NCBI RefSeq assembly: GCF_042684585.1
Contig: NZ_JBHULS010000002.1
Location: 682,001 to 746,000 of the forward strand
Direction of reading: 5' to 3'
Length of the DNA: 64,000 nt
Origin: Algorimicrobium sediminis
Lineage (GTDB): Bacteria > Bacteroidota > Bacteroidia > Flavobacteriales > Flavobacteriaceae
Under the pieces are notes generated by a model. The model was not told the DNA's origin. It made no database searches and was given only the letters and a program-made list of their open reading frames with translations. Both the position numbers and the translations under genes were made by a program. Positions 26,945 to 35,485 of the stretch are shown piece after piece (the stretch's first letter is position 1; the number at the start of each line of letters is the position of its first letter).

Positions 26945-27424
26945 ATGAGTATTGTAGTCCGAAACGCCAAAAAAGAAGATATGAAATCGGTTTTAGCGCT
27001 AATAAAAGAGTTAGCCGCTTTCGAAAAAGAACCCCATGCTGTGGAAGTTACTGAAACCGATTTACAACGAGACGGGTTTGGTAGTCACCCAGCTTTTCAT
27101 TGTTTTGTAGCCGAAATGAATTCGGAAATTGTTGGTATTGCCTTAACCTACATGCGCTATTCCACCTGGAAAGGGCCTGTTTTACATTTAGAAGACATTG
27201 TGGTTAGCCAGGCCAAACGCGGCCATGGTATTGGTACGCTTTTGCTAAATGCTGTAGTAAAACAAGGATCTGAATTGGGTGTAAAACGCATTTGTTGGGA
27301 AGTATTGGATTGGAACGAACCCGCTATAAAGTTTTACGAACAAAAAGGCGCAAATGTAATGCGCGACTGGGATGTTGTACAAATGGATGAAGCAGCCATA
27401 CAAACATATATGTCAAAAATATAA
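26945..27424 (+). CDS. GNAT N-acetyltransferase (diamine/thialysine-type)
   Basis: A 159-residue GNAT enzyme. VVRNAKKEDMKSVLALIKELAAFEKEP opens the fold, VLHLEDIVVSQAKRGHGIGTLLL is the acetyl-CoA pyrophosphate loop (RGHGIG), and RICWEVLDWNEPAIKFYEQKGA closes it. The overall text resembles spermidine/spermine and thialysine acetyltransferases (SSAT group), so small amines are likely substrates. It ends 1 base before the aspartate kinase start and is probably co-transcribed with it. Confidence 0.85.
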   Translation: MSIVVRNAKKEDMKSVLALIKELAAFEKEPHAVEVTETDLQRDGFGSHPAFHCFVAEMNSEIVGIALTYMRYSTWKGPVLHLEDIVVSQAKRGHGIGTLLLNAVVKQGSELGVKRICWEVLDWNEPAIKFYEQKGANVMRDWDVVQMDEAAIQTYMSKI

Positions 27425-27425
27425 C

Positions 27426-28676
27426 ATGCAGGTATTTAAATTTGGAGGGGCGTCCATTAAGGATGCCAATGGGGTAAAAAATTTGGTAACGGTTTTGCAG
27501 GAAACGGGTTACCAAGATACCTTAATTGTGGTTTCTGCCATGGGAAAAACCACCAATGCTTTGGAGGTGGTTATAGGAAATTACTTTAATAATTCCAGCC
27601 AGTTGCAGAGTGCTTTGCAAGAGGTTAAAAAATTTCATAATGCCATTTTAATCGATTTGTTTGAGAACGAAAATCACGTTATTTTTAAACAAACAGCAGC
27701 CCTTTTTCAAGAGTTAATGGCGTTTCTAGAGCGCAACAAATCGCCCGATTATAATTTTGTTTACGATCAAGTTATTGGTTTTGGGGAGTTGGTGTCCTCT
27801 ACCATTGTGAGTGCCTATTTAAATGAAGCTGGTGTAGCAAATAATTGGCTGGATGTACGCGATTTTATTAAAACCGATAGTTATTATCGGCGCGCTAATG
27901 TAAACTGGCAGGATACACAAGCCCAAATTACAAGTAATTTTAACAAAAGTAAATTGCATATTACGCAAGGCTTTTTAGGTAGCGATGCTCACAACTTTAC
28001 CACCACACTAGGGCGCGAGGGAAGCGATTACACGGCGGCTATTTTTGCCTATTGCCTAAACGCCCAACAGGTAACTATTTGGAAAGATGTACCTGGTGTT
28101 TTAAATGCCGATCCGCGGTATTTTGAAAATGCCCAGTTACTTAATGCCCTATCTTACAGAGAAGCCATAGAATTAGCTTTCTATGGGGCATCGGTTATTC
28201 ATCCAAAAACCTTGCAACCGTTGCAGCAAAAGGAAATACCGCTTTATGTAAAATCGTTTTTAAATCCTAAAAATCCGGGTACACGGGTTGGAAAAGGCGA
28301 CGCCATACAACCAAAAGTGCCCTGTTTTATATTAAAACGGCATCAAACTTTAATTTCTTTATCGTCTTTAGATTTCTCATATATTGTGGAAGAGAACATT
28401 AGCGATATTTTTAATTTACTACATTTATATAAAATGAAAGTAGATGTGATACAAAATTCGGCTATTAGTTTTTCCGTTTGTGTGGATGATGTGTATCAGA
28501 ATTTGGATAAATTATTACAACATTTGAAAGCAAAATTTAAAGTAACTTGCTATGAAAATGTATCTTTATACACCATCAGGCATTACAATTTGGAAGCCGT
28601 TGCAGCTTTAGAAAAAGGTAAAACCATTTTAATGAAGCAATTAGCCCAAGAAACCATGCAAATGATTACGGTATAA
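27426..28676 (+). CDS. Aspartate kinase
   Basis: A 416-residue monofunctional aspartokinase, the first step of the Lys/Thr/Met pathway. MQVFKFGGASIKDANGVKNLV is the ATP-binding N-terminus (start at ATG 27426; an in-frame ATG 54 bases earlier lies inside the acetyltransferase gene). IGFGELVSSTIVSAYL, FLGSDAHNFTTTLGREGSDYTAA and ATIWKDVPGVLNADPR-type segments follow. The C-terminal 110 residues form an ACT-like regulatory region (LISLSSLDFSYIVEENISDIF). Feedback specificity cannot be told. Confidence 0.92.
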   Translation: MQVFKFGGASIKDANGVKNLVTVLQETGYQDTLIVVSAMGKTTNALEVVIGNYFNNSSQLQSALQEVKKFHNAILIDLFENENHVIFKQTAALFQELMAFLERNKSPDYNFVYDQVIGFGELVSSTIVSAYLNEAGVANNWLDVRDFIKTDSYYRRANVNWQDTQAQITSNFNKSKLHITQGFLGSDAHNFTTTLGREGSDYTAAIFAYCLNAQQVTIWKDVPGVLNADPRYFENAQLLNALSYREAIELAFYGASVIHPKTLQPLQQKEIPLYVKSFLNPKNPGTRVGKGDAIQPKVPCFILKRHQTLISLSSLDFSYIVEENISDIFNLLHLYKMKVDVIQNSAISFSVCVDDVYQNLDKLLQHLKAKFKVTCYENVSLYTIRHYNLEAVAALEKGKTILMKQLAQETMQMITV

Positions 28677-28700
28677 ACCGATTAATTACCAATTTAGTAA

Positions 28701-30530
28701 ATGAGTAAAGAAACAGATAAGGGGCTAGTTACGGCCAAGGAAGTAGCGCAGGCTATTCAAGTAGATAAATATGGGGTTTTAGGCACATTTACAGGTTGGT
28801 GTTTAATGAAACTTCTAAAAATTTCTACCTTAAATGCTATTTATAATAGAAACAAGCATTTATCTGACTTGGAGTTTTTGGATGCTATTTTAAACGAATT
28901 TCAAATAAAATTCGACATCCCGGAAGAAGACCTTAAAAGGCTGCCAAAATCGGGTGCTTTTATTACGGTATCAAATCATCCGCTTGGTGGTATAGATGGT
29001 ATTTTGCTTTTAAAACTCATGCTAGAGCAGCGCACCGATTTTAAAATTATAGCCAATTTTTTACTTAATAGAATTCTGCCATTAAAGCCTTACATCATGC
29101 CTGTAAATCCGTTTGAGGATAAAAAAGATGTAAAGTCTAGTGTTGCCGGATTTAAAAATGCCATATTACACTTACGCAATGGCCACCCCTTGGGTGTTTT
29201 TCCAGCCGGCGAGGTGTCTACCTACCGAGACGGTAAACTGGTGGTAGATAAACCGTGGGAACCAGCCGCTATTAAGCTCATACAAAAAGCCAATGTGCCG
29301 GTTGTGCCTATTTATTTTCATGCTAAAAACAGCCCGTTGTTTTACAAGCTTTCTAAAATTAGCGATACCTTTAGAACGGCTAAACTACCAAGCGAGTTGT
29401 TAACGCAAAAACGCCGCACCATAAAAGTAAGAATTGGCAAACCTATTTCTGTAGCAGACCAAAATGAATATGCCACTCTAGAGGGGTTTTCAGAGTTTTT
29501 AAGGAGAAAAACATACATGCTGGCTAATTCCTTTGACGAAAAAGGCAATTTATTAAGCCATTTTCCCACCACATTAAAATTACCAAAACCACCTAAGCGG
29601 ATAGTGGGTGAGGTAGATAGGAATTTGCTCATAGAAGAGGTAAATACACTACGCGAAGACGATTATAGGTTGCTACAAAGTAAAAATTACGAGGTGTTTT
29701 TGACACCAGCCAGTAAGGTTCCTAATATTTTGCAGGAAATAGGGCGTTTGCGCGAAATAACCTTCCGGGAGGTTGGCGAAGGCACCAATGAGGCCATCGA
29801 TTTGGATGCCTTTGATACGTATTACCATCATATGTTTTTGTGGGATTCCGATGAAAATATATTAGTAGGCGCCTACAGAATGGGTTTGGGGTCTGAAATT
29901 TATAAGAAGTTTGGTATTGATGGATTTTATTTACAAGATCTGTTTCGCTTTGAACCCGAACTACATAAAATGATGAGCCAATCTATTGAAATGGGGCGGG
30001 CATTTATAATAAAAAGTTACCAGCAAAAACCCATGCCTTTGTTTTTATTATGGAAGGGTATTGTGCATACCACGTTGCGCTATCCAGAACACAAATACCT
30101 AATAGGCGGTGTAAGTATTAGCAATCAGTTTACTAATTTCTCGAAATCGTTAATGATTGAGTTTATGAAATCGCATTACTACGATCCCTATGTGGCGCAG
30201 TATGTACATCCTAAAAAAGAATTTAAAGTAAAATTGAAGGATGCCGATAAGGATTTTGTTTTTGATGAAGCTGAAGCCGATTTAAATAAGTTCGACAAAA
30301 TTATTGATGAGGTAGAACCAGGTGCATTACGACTGCCTGTTTTATTGAAAAAGTATATTAAACAAAACGCCCGTTTGGTGGCCTTTAATGTGGATCCGTT
30401 ATTTAATAACTCGGTTGATGGCCTTATGTATATAAAAATTGCCGATTTACCGGAAAGCACCGTAAAACCTGTTATGGAAGAGTTTCAAGCAGAATTGGAA
30501 CGCAAACTTTCGGAGCAAAACGAATCGTAA
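28701..30530 (+). CDS. Bifunctional ornithine lipid synthase (OlsF-like)
   Basis: A 609-residue two-domain acyltransferase. The N-terminal half is a PlsC-type O-acyltransferase: ITVSNHPLGGIDGILLLKLM (residues 88-107, an HPLGGID variant of the HxxxxD motif), GVFPAGEVSTYRDGK, KANVPVVPIYFHAKNS. The C-terminal half is a GNAT-like N-acyltransferase related to OlsB and the COG3176 group (REITFREVGEGTNEAIDLD, YYHHMFLWDSDENILVGAYRMG, EMGRAFIIKSYQQKPMPLFLLW). This arrangement is known for OlsF, which makes phosphorus-free ornithine lipids from ornithine. A single-function haemolysin-like acyltransferase is the alternative. Confidence 0.8.
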   Translation: MSKETDKGLVTAKEVAQAIQVDKYGVLGTFTGWCLMKLLKISTLNAIYNRNKHLSDLEFLDAILNEFQIKFDIPEEDLKRLPKSGAFITVSNHPLGGIDGILLLKLMLEQRTDFKIIANFLLNRILPLKPYIMPVNPFEDKKDVKSSVAGFKNAILHLRNGHPLGVFPAGEVSTYRDGKLVVDKPWEPAAIKLIQKANVPVVPIYFHAKNSPLFYKLSKISDTFRTAKLPSELLTQKRRTIKVRIGKPISVADQNEYATLEGFSEFLRRKTYMLANSFDEKGNLLSHFPTTLKLPKPPKRIVGEVDRNLLIEEVNTLREDDYRLLQSKNYEVFLTPASKVPNILQEIGRLREITFREVGEGTNEAIDLDAFDTYYHHMFLWDSDENILVGAYRMGLGSEIYKKFGIDGFYLQDLFRFEPELHKMMSQSIEMGRAFIIKSYQQKPMPLFLLWKGIVHTTLRYPEHKYLIGGVSISNQFTNFSKSLMIEFMKSHYYDPYVAQYVHPKKEFKVKLKDADKDFVFDEAEADLNKFDKIIDEVEPGALRLPVLLKKYIKQNARLVAFNVDPLFNNSVDGLMYIKIADLPESTVKPVMEEFQAELERKLSEQNES

Positions 30531-30559
30531 TATTGGAAGGTGTTTAGCAATGATAAAAC

Positions 30560-31015
30560 TTACTTTTTTAAGTGGCTTTCATAACATGTAATCCATTCGT
30601 TTACAGTAATTTTACCGACAAGCGCTCCTAGCAAATCAAAAGGGATTTCCGTATATTTTTTAAAACGAATACAACTTTTTCCCATATCTAATTTGTGTTT
30701 ACAGTATTTTGGATATGACAGTACAAACCATTCGTATAATTCTGGTATGGCATAAAGGCCGCTATGGTATAAATTGATGCTGTTTTTTTGCGATGCAAAG
30801 CTTATAAAAGGCAAAGGTTCTTTGGGGTTGCAGTGATAGCCATTGGGGTACAAGTTATGAGGTACATAATAGGCTATCATGCCATACTGGATACCCTCCT
30901 TAAAACCAGGAGGCAAATGCTTGTTTATGGTGTTGCGTAGTTTGGCCAAAGCTTCTTGTCGTGCTTCGGGTGCTTGTAAAATATATGCTTCTGGCGTTGT
31001 TATTTGGTGGCTCAT
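30560..31015 (-). CDS. DUF1801 domain protein
   Basis: A 151-residue cytosolic protein. ARQEALAKLRNTINKHLPPGFKEGIQYGMIAYYVP and FISFASQKNSINLYHSGLY ... GKSCIRFKKYTEIPFDLLGALV match the DUF1801/YdhG-like fold. The molecular role of the family is not established. It is four bases downstream of a DUF4199 gene and likely in the same transcript. Confidence 0.8.
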   Translation of the reverse strand: MSHQITTPEAYILQAPEARQEALAKLRNTINKHLPPGFKEGIQYGMIAYYVPHNLYPNGYHCNPKEPLPFISFASQKNSINLYHSGLYAIPELYEWFVLSYPKYCKHKLDMGKSCIRFKKYTEIPFDLLGALVGKITVNEWITCYESHLKK

Positions 31016-31019
31016 ACTG

Positions 31020-31529
31020 TTATTTTTTTTGTTTTAAAAACAGGCCTGCAGTTATAGATACCAAAAAACCCATACTAAATACCAAACTACTTAATAGGAA
31101 AAATTTAAAAGCTGGATTGGTAAAGGCTTGTTGCTGTGCTTGTAGCGCCTGGCGTTTCTTTTTAAAATCGGTTGCTGGTAGGGTGTTTTGTTGATTTTTA
31201 ATAGCCTCTTGGTAGTAGGTTTCTGAAAACTCTGGATTTATAAGGTTGGTGTAAACGGCATGAATGCAACCAAAAGTTATGGCAGGAAAAATACTAATTA
31301 ATAGGCCCAGCTTTATGGCTTTTGTTAAGCTTAAAAGCCCTTGATGGGCTTTGGTTTTAGCCTTTTTAATACCAAAATAAACACAGGAAAGTGCCAATAG
31401 GATACCGCTAAACCCTATAAATTGACTGCTGTAAAATTTAAAATAATATTCTAATAAATAAGAGGCCCCAAAAAACAGGGAAAGCACGGCGCTACTTATT
31501 AGTCCGTATTTTATAGCTGTTTGCATCAT
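31020..31529 (-). CDS. DUF4199 membrane protein
   Basis: A 169-residue inner-membrane protein with four hydrophobic segments (about 7-27, 35-53, 68-90, 135-160) and a cytosolic or periplasmic middle region rich in Gln and Lys. The order of segments and LTKAIKLGLLISIFPAI followed by YTNLINPEF match DUF4199, a family mostly limited to Bacteroidota. Function unknown. Lies between a dehydrogenase gene and a DUF1801 gene on one strand with gaps of 10 and 4 bases. Confidence 0.75.
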   Translation of the reverse strand: MMQTAIKYGLISSAVLSLFFGASYLLEYYFKFYSSQFIGFSGILLALSCVYFGIKKAKTKAHQGLLSLTKAIKLGLLISIFPAITFGCIHAVYTNLINPEFSETYYQEAIKNQQNTLPATDFKKKRQALQAQQQAFTNPAFKFFLLSSLVFSMGFLVSITAGLFLKQKK

Positions 31530-31539
31530 GTTTAGTGTA

Positions 31540-32475
31540 TTAACAAAATTTAGCTTTTATTTTATCCACAATAGTTTGTGCTAATTTTGTTTTGCTTTCT
31601 GCAGTCCAACCCGCTACATGTGGGGATAACAGTACATTTTCTGCTTCAATTAAATAATGGAAGGCAGCTGGCATGTGGTTTGAAAAAAGTGATTCGAATG
31701 ACGCTTTTTCGTATTCTAAAACATCCAAGCCTGCCCCTAAAATAGTTCCAGATTTTAAGGCGGCTACCAAATCTTCTGTTACCACACTGTTGCCACGTGC
31801 CGTATTAATAAGCCAAAAGGGGTTTTGAAAGCCCTGTATAAATTGGGTATTTACCATCCTGTTGGTTAATGGCGTTTGCGGGGTGTGCAGACTTAAAACA
31901 TTGGTGTGTTTTTGAAGTGTTTTTAGGTCCACTTGTTTGGCATGCGCATCGCCAACGTTAGGTTTAATATCGTAGCACAAAACCTGAACGTCGAAGCCGC
32001 GTAATTTTTTAGCAAAGGCTTTACCCATGTTGCCATAGCCAATAATACCAACTGTTTTACCATCCAATTCCAGACCGCGATTTTCCTCGCGCAGCCACTT
32101 GCCGCCGCGTACTTCTTTATCGGCTGTATGCAACTTGTTAAAAAGAGCTAGGATCATGCCTAAACTATGCTCGCCAACCGCATTTCGGTTACCTTCGGGT
32201 GCTGAAATAAGTTGGATGCCTTGTTGTGTAGCAAAATGGCAGTCTATGTTTTCTAGGCCAGCACCTACGCGCCCAATAAATTTTAATTGCTTGGCGGCAG
32301 TTAAAAATTGTTGGTCAATAGGAAAACGGCTTCTAATAATAATGCCTTGATAGTGGTGTATGTTAGCTTCTATTTCGGTTTTGGAGCTGCTGTAATCTTC
32401 GTCGTTTTGAAACCCTAGTGCGTTTAATTGTTCTAATAATAAGGGATGATTGGTGTCTAGGTGCAGTATTTTCAT
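31540..32475 (-). CDS. D-2-hydroxyacid dehydrogenase, NAD-dependent
   Basis: A 311-residue enzyme of the phosphoglycerate/lactate D-2-hydroxyacid dehydrogenase family. FIGRVGAGLENIDCHFA, GNRNAVGEHSLGMILAL, the nucleotide-binding loop VGIIGYGNMGKAFAKKL with acidic Asp in CYDIKP, INTARGNSVV (catalytic Arg), LDVLEYEK (Glu) and LLSPHVAGWT (His) are present. It lacks the ACT domain of long SerA forms. 3-Phosphoglycerate or another 2-hydroxyacid could be the substrate. First gene of a three-gene minus-strand run. Confidence 0.87.
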   Translation of the reverse strand: MKILHLDTNHPLLLEQLNALGFQNDEDYSSSKTEIEANIHHYQGIIIRSRFPIDQQFLTAAKQLKFIGRVGAGLENIDCHFATQQGIQLISAPEGNRNAVGEHSLGMILALFNKLHTADKEVRGGKWLREENRGLELDGKTVGIIGYGNMGKAFAKKLRGFDVQVLCYDIKPNVGDAHAKQVDLKTLQKHTNVLSLHTPQTPLTNRMVNTQFIQGFQNPFWLINTARGNSVVTEDLVAALKSGTILGAGLDVLEYEKASFESLFSNHMPAAFHYLIEAENVLLSPHVAGWTAESKTKLAQTIVDKIKAKFC

Positions 32476-32726
32476 GAGTATGTAATAAGCAATTCTGGTT
32501 GGTAATGGTTAGCTAGGTATTGGGCTACTTACAGGTTGGCTGGTTTGGTTGTGCATGGACGTTCTTAACAGGGTTATGTGCTTGTGGCTATGTAAATACA
32601 TTGGCTGTTTCGTAAATTAAGCAGTTACATATTCGGGGTATTTGTGCGTTACTAAATTGGTTCCTTGTTGTAACAAAGATAGGAAAATATGCTTTGTGCA
32701 TTTTGTTTTTTATAGCGGAACAAGCT
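32476..32726. other. Gene-free gap left of structured element A
   Basis: No gene is seen. The stretch is GT-rich on the plus strand (many TTGG and GGTTG words at 32500-32560) and carries the upstream region of the dehydrogenase gene; no clear TAnnTTTG was found. It leads into the structured element at 32727. Confidence 0.4.
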
Positions 32727-32810
32727 GCGCTAGCGATGGAAACGGCATCCTTTTATTTTTCTTAAAAAAATAAAAGATACAGTGGACAGCGCGGACTTTT
32801 AAGTAGCGCC
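32727..32810 (+). ncRNA. Structured non-coding element A
   Basis: Closing stem GCGCTA (32727-32732) with TAGCGC (32804-32809), 71 bases apart, around a long hairpin CTTTTATTTTT / AAAAATAAAAG (32750-32760 with 32766-32776). It shares GCGYTAG, GGxATCCTTTT, AAAAGAT and the terminal CGCCC with element B at 57138. The orientation is chosen to match B; transcription in either direction is unproven. It sits 16 bases past the mgtE stop. Flavobacteria appear to carry many such elements (from memory). Candidates to test include the Rfam Flavo-1 model. Confidence 0.55.
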
Positions 32811-32825
32811 CAAAATAAAAACGAC

Positions 32826-34199
32826 TTAAAACCCTAAAATGAGTTTGGCAATAAGGAAGTAGGTAAGTATGCCAAATAAATCGTTACTGGTGGTTATAAA
32901 TGGTCCTGTTGCTACGGCGGGATCGATACCTCGTTTGTCTAAAAAAATGGGGATGAAGGTGCCAACAAGGGCGGCCAAGATAATTACAGCAATTAAGGCT
33001 ATACTAATGGTAATGGATACAATGTACGGGGTGTTAAAAACAAAGTGTGTAATAAGTAAACCTATGCAGGCAATGGCTACACCGTTAACTAAACCGAGCA
33101 AGGCTTCTTTAATGAGGCGTTTTATAATATTGCCATCAATGGTGTCGTTTGCCAGACCTTGTACTACAATGGCAGAGGATTGTACACCAACATTTCCGGC
33201 GGTTGCTTGTATAAGTGGAACAAAGCTTAGCAATACCACAAAGGCGCCCATGTGGTCGTTAAATTGTTCTATAATCCCGGCAGCTCCCAAACCACCAAAC
33301 ATGCCAATAAGTAACCAAGGCAGTCGGGCTTTGGTGAGTTTCCAGATGCTATCGTCGGCTTCTACGTCTTGCGAAATACCTGCAGCCAATTGGTAATCTT
33401 TATCGGCTTCTTCCCGAATAACATCTACAATATCATCAATGGTAATACGGCCTAATAGGGTGTAATTTTTATCGACTACTGGAATGGCTTCCAAATCGTA
33501 TTTTTGCATAATACGCGCCACTTCTTCAGCGTCCTCGTCTACAAACACATAGTCCACGCTAGTTATGTAAATGTCGGCAATTTTTTGATCGCTTTTGGCT
33601 ACAATTAAATCCTTTAAGGACAGGCGTCCTTTAAGTTTGTTTTGTTTATCCACGACATAAATGGAATGAACGCGCTTAACATCTTGCGCCTGGCTTCTAA
33701 TGCGGCGCAGGCAGCCTGCAACGGTCCATGTTTCGTACACTTTTACCAACTCTTTGGCCATTAAACCACCGGCACAGTCTTCGTCGTAGGTTAGTAGCTC
33801 GGTAATTTCGTTTCGGTGGTCGTTATCTTCAATGTGAAAAATAACCTCCGCTTGGCGTTCTTCGGAGAGTTCGGCAATAATATCGGCCGCATCATCGGTG
33901 TCGAGTTCTTCAATTTCTTCAGCAATTTCTTTAGCCGAAAGGTTTTTAAGAATTTTTTCGCGTGTGTCTTCATCTAACTCAATTAAAACATCCGATGTTG
34001 TTTCCGAATCTAATAATTTTATAATGTAGATGGCCTCTTCTAAATTAACTTCGTCTACAATTTCGGCAATATCGGCGGGGTGAAACTCATTTAAAAGCGT
34101 TTCTAATTCCTTATCGTGTTTTAATTCAATAAGGTTTTCTACGGCCTCTATAAGTTCGTCGGTAAGCTGAAATTGGATATTTTCGTTTTCTTCAGACAT
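32826..34199 (-). CDS. mgtE: Magnesium transporter
   Basis: A 457-residue MgtE channel. The acidic N domain of superhelical repeats (LLNEFHPADIAEIVDEVNLEEAIYIIKLLD) senses cytosolic Mg2+, CBS domains follow (LTYDEDCAGGLMAKELVKVYETW ... ARIMQKYDLEAIPVVDKNYTLLGRITIDDI), then five membrane helices (LPWLLIGMFGGLGAAGIIEQF, GNVGVQSSAIVVQGLA, LLGLVNGVAIACIGLLI, DKRGIDPAVATGPFITTSNDL). The last holds the conserved pore-lining Asp in PAVATGPF-type sequence. It lies 39 bases downstream of rsmA on the same strand and is followed by element A. Confidence 0.95.
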   Translation of the reverse strand: MSEENENIQFQLTDELIEAVENLIELKHDKELETLLNEFHPADIAEIVDEVNLEEAIYIIKLLDSETTSDVLIELDEDTREKILKNLSAKEIAEEIEELDTDDAADIIAELSEERQAEVIFHIEDNDHRNEITELLTYDEDCAGGLMAKELVKVYETWTVAGCLRRIRSQAQDVKRVHSIYVVDKQNKLKGRLSLKDLIVAKSDQKIADIYITSVDYVFVDEDAEEVARIMQKYDLEAIPVVDKNYTLLGRITIDDIVDVIREEADKDYQLAAGISQDVEADDSIWKLTKARLPWLLIGMFGGLGAAGIIEQFNDHMGAFVVLLSFVPLIQATAGNVGVQSSAIVVQGLANDTIDGNIIKRLIKEALLGLVNGVAIACIGLLITHFVFNTPYIVSITISIALIAVIILAALVGTFIPIFLDKRGIDPAVATGPFITTSNDLFGILTYFLIAKLILGF

Positions 34200-34238
34200 G
34201 CAATTGTTCGCGTTTTACTTTTTTGAAACCCGAGGTGT

Positions 34239-35018
34239 TTAATCGGGTGTATCGGTATCTATAAGTTGGGTTAGCTCCAGAAATGCTGTTACAGATAATT
34301 GTTCTGGGCGCTTGTCAAAGATACTATTTGCTTTTAAATTATGAGATAGATTATAACTTTTTAAACTATTTCGGAGTGTTTTTCTGCGTTGTTGAAAGGC
34401 TTGTTTTACTACCTGAAAAAATAGTTTTTCGTTACAAGGTAGCTGTATGTTTTCTTTGCGTTTTAATACCAAAACACCAGAATCTACTTTAGGCGGCGGA
34501 TTGAAAACGTTTGGTGGCACGGTAAATAAATAGCTGGCCGTATAAAAAGCTTGGGTTAATACCGATAAAATACCGTACACCTTATTGCCTTCTTGCGCAC
34601 ATATACGCTGCGCCACTTCTTTTTGAAACATGCCAGCAAATTCCGGAACTTGCCGGCGCATTTCCAGTGTTTTAAATACAATTTGTGAGGATATATTATA
34701 AGGAAAGTTGCCTATTATGGCAAATTGCTGGTCTTTAAAAATGCTGCTAACATCGTATTTTAAAAAATCCTGTTCTATAACCCGGTCTGCTAAATTTAGA
34801 TAGTTGTTTTTTAAATAGGCAACAGATTCTGTGTCTATTTCTATAACGTGGGTGGTAATGTCCTTTTTTAGTAGGTATTTTGTGAGCACGCCCATACCTG
34901 GTCCAATTTCCAAAACATGCTTGTAGCCTTTGTAGGATAAAGTGTTGGCAATTTTTTCCGCTATGGTTTCGTCGGTTAAAAAATGTTGGCCTAGGTGTTT
35001 TTTAGCTTTTACAGACAT
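34239..35018 (-). CDS. rsmA: 16S rRNA dimethyladenosine transferase
   Basis: A 259-residue KsgA/RsmA that dimethylates two adjacent adenosines near the 3' end of 16S rRNA. KKHLGQHFLTDETIAEKIA is the family's opening, VLEIGPGMGVLTKYLLKK the SAM loop, VIEIDTESVAYLK the acidic loop, AIIGNFPYNISSQIVFK the NxPY-type catalytic motif, and VPPNVFNPPPKVDSGVL the C-terminal signature. Full length. Just upstream of mgtE on the same strand. Confidence 0.97.
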   Translation of the reverse strand: MSVKAKKHLGQHFLTDETIAEKIANTLSYKGYKHVLEIGPGMGVLTKYLLKKDITTHVIEIDTESVAYLKNNYLNLADRVIEQDFLKYDVSSIFKDQQFAIIGNFPYNISSQIVFKTLEMRRQVPEFAGMFQKEVAQRICAQEGNKVYGILSVLTQAFYTASYLFTVPPNVFNPPPKVDSGVLVLKRKENIQLPCNEKLFFQVVKQAFQQRRKTLRNSLKSYNLSHNLKANSIFDKRPEQLSVTAFLELTQLIDTDTPD

Positions 35019-35054
35019 GTTTTTAAATTTAGTTGTGTTTTCGGGACACGTGAC

Positions 35055-35381
35055 TTATTTAGGAGCCACTTGAAATTCTTCAATTACTTCCAGCTCGGTG
35101 CGAAATGCCAGCATTTTATCGGCAAATTTTTTATGACCTTCCATTTGTAGTTTGTCGGCATCATGCTTATAGTAGCGTTCCAAAGCGTCTCTAGAATGCG
35201 CTCTATACTGAACAGAATAGGTTATACCGCCCATATCTTCAGTAACTAATACCCGTGTTAGTTTGGCTTCTGAAAAATGTCCGGTAGCCAAAACTTTAGG
35301 AATATGGTCCGTTTTTAGCCATGTTAACCAGTTGTCGTGAACACTTGTGTCTATATTAATGGTAACATTATAAATAATCAT
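35055..35381 (-). CDS. DUF4286 protein
   Basis: A 108-residue ferredoxin-like-fold protein starting at ATG 35381 (MIIYNVTINIDTSVHDNWLTWLKTDHIPKVL). A longer frame starts 13 codons earlier but adds no family-like sequence. FSEAKLTRVLVTEDMGGITYSVQYRAHSRDALERYY matches DUF4286, often found beside rsmA and a TPR gene in Bacteroidota. Function unknown. Confidence 0.82.
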   Translation of the reverse strand: MIIYNVTINIDTSVHDNWLTWLKTDHIPKVLATGHFSEAKLTRVLVTEDMGGITYSVQYRAHSRDALERYYKHDADKLQMEGHKKFADKMLAFRTELEVIEEFQVAPK

Positions 35382-35485
35382 AGCATTAGGTGTAAAAGGA
35401 ATAGTATTAAAATGTGCCACAAATTACCGATGTTTGATAACAGTATCAAAAGGTTTTAGGCTTTTTATGCAAAATTAGGGCTGTT

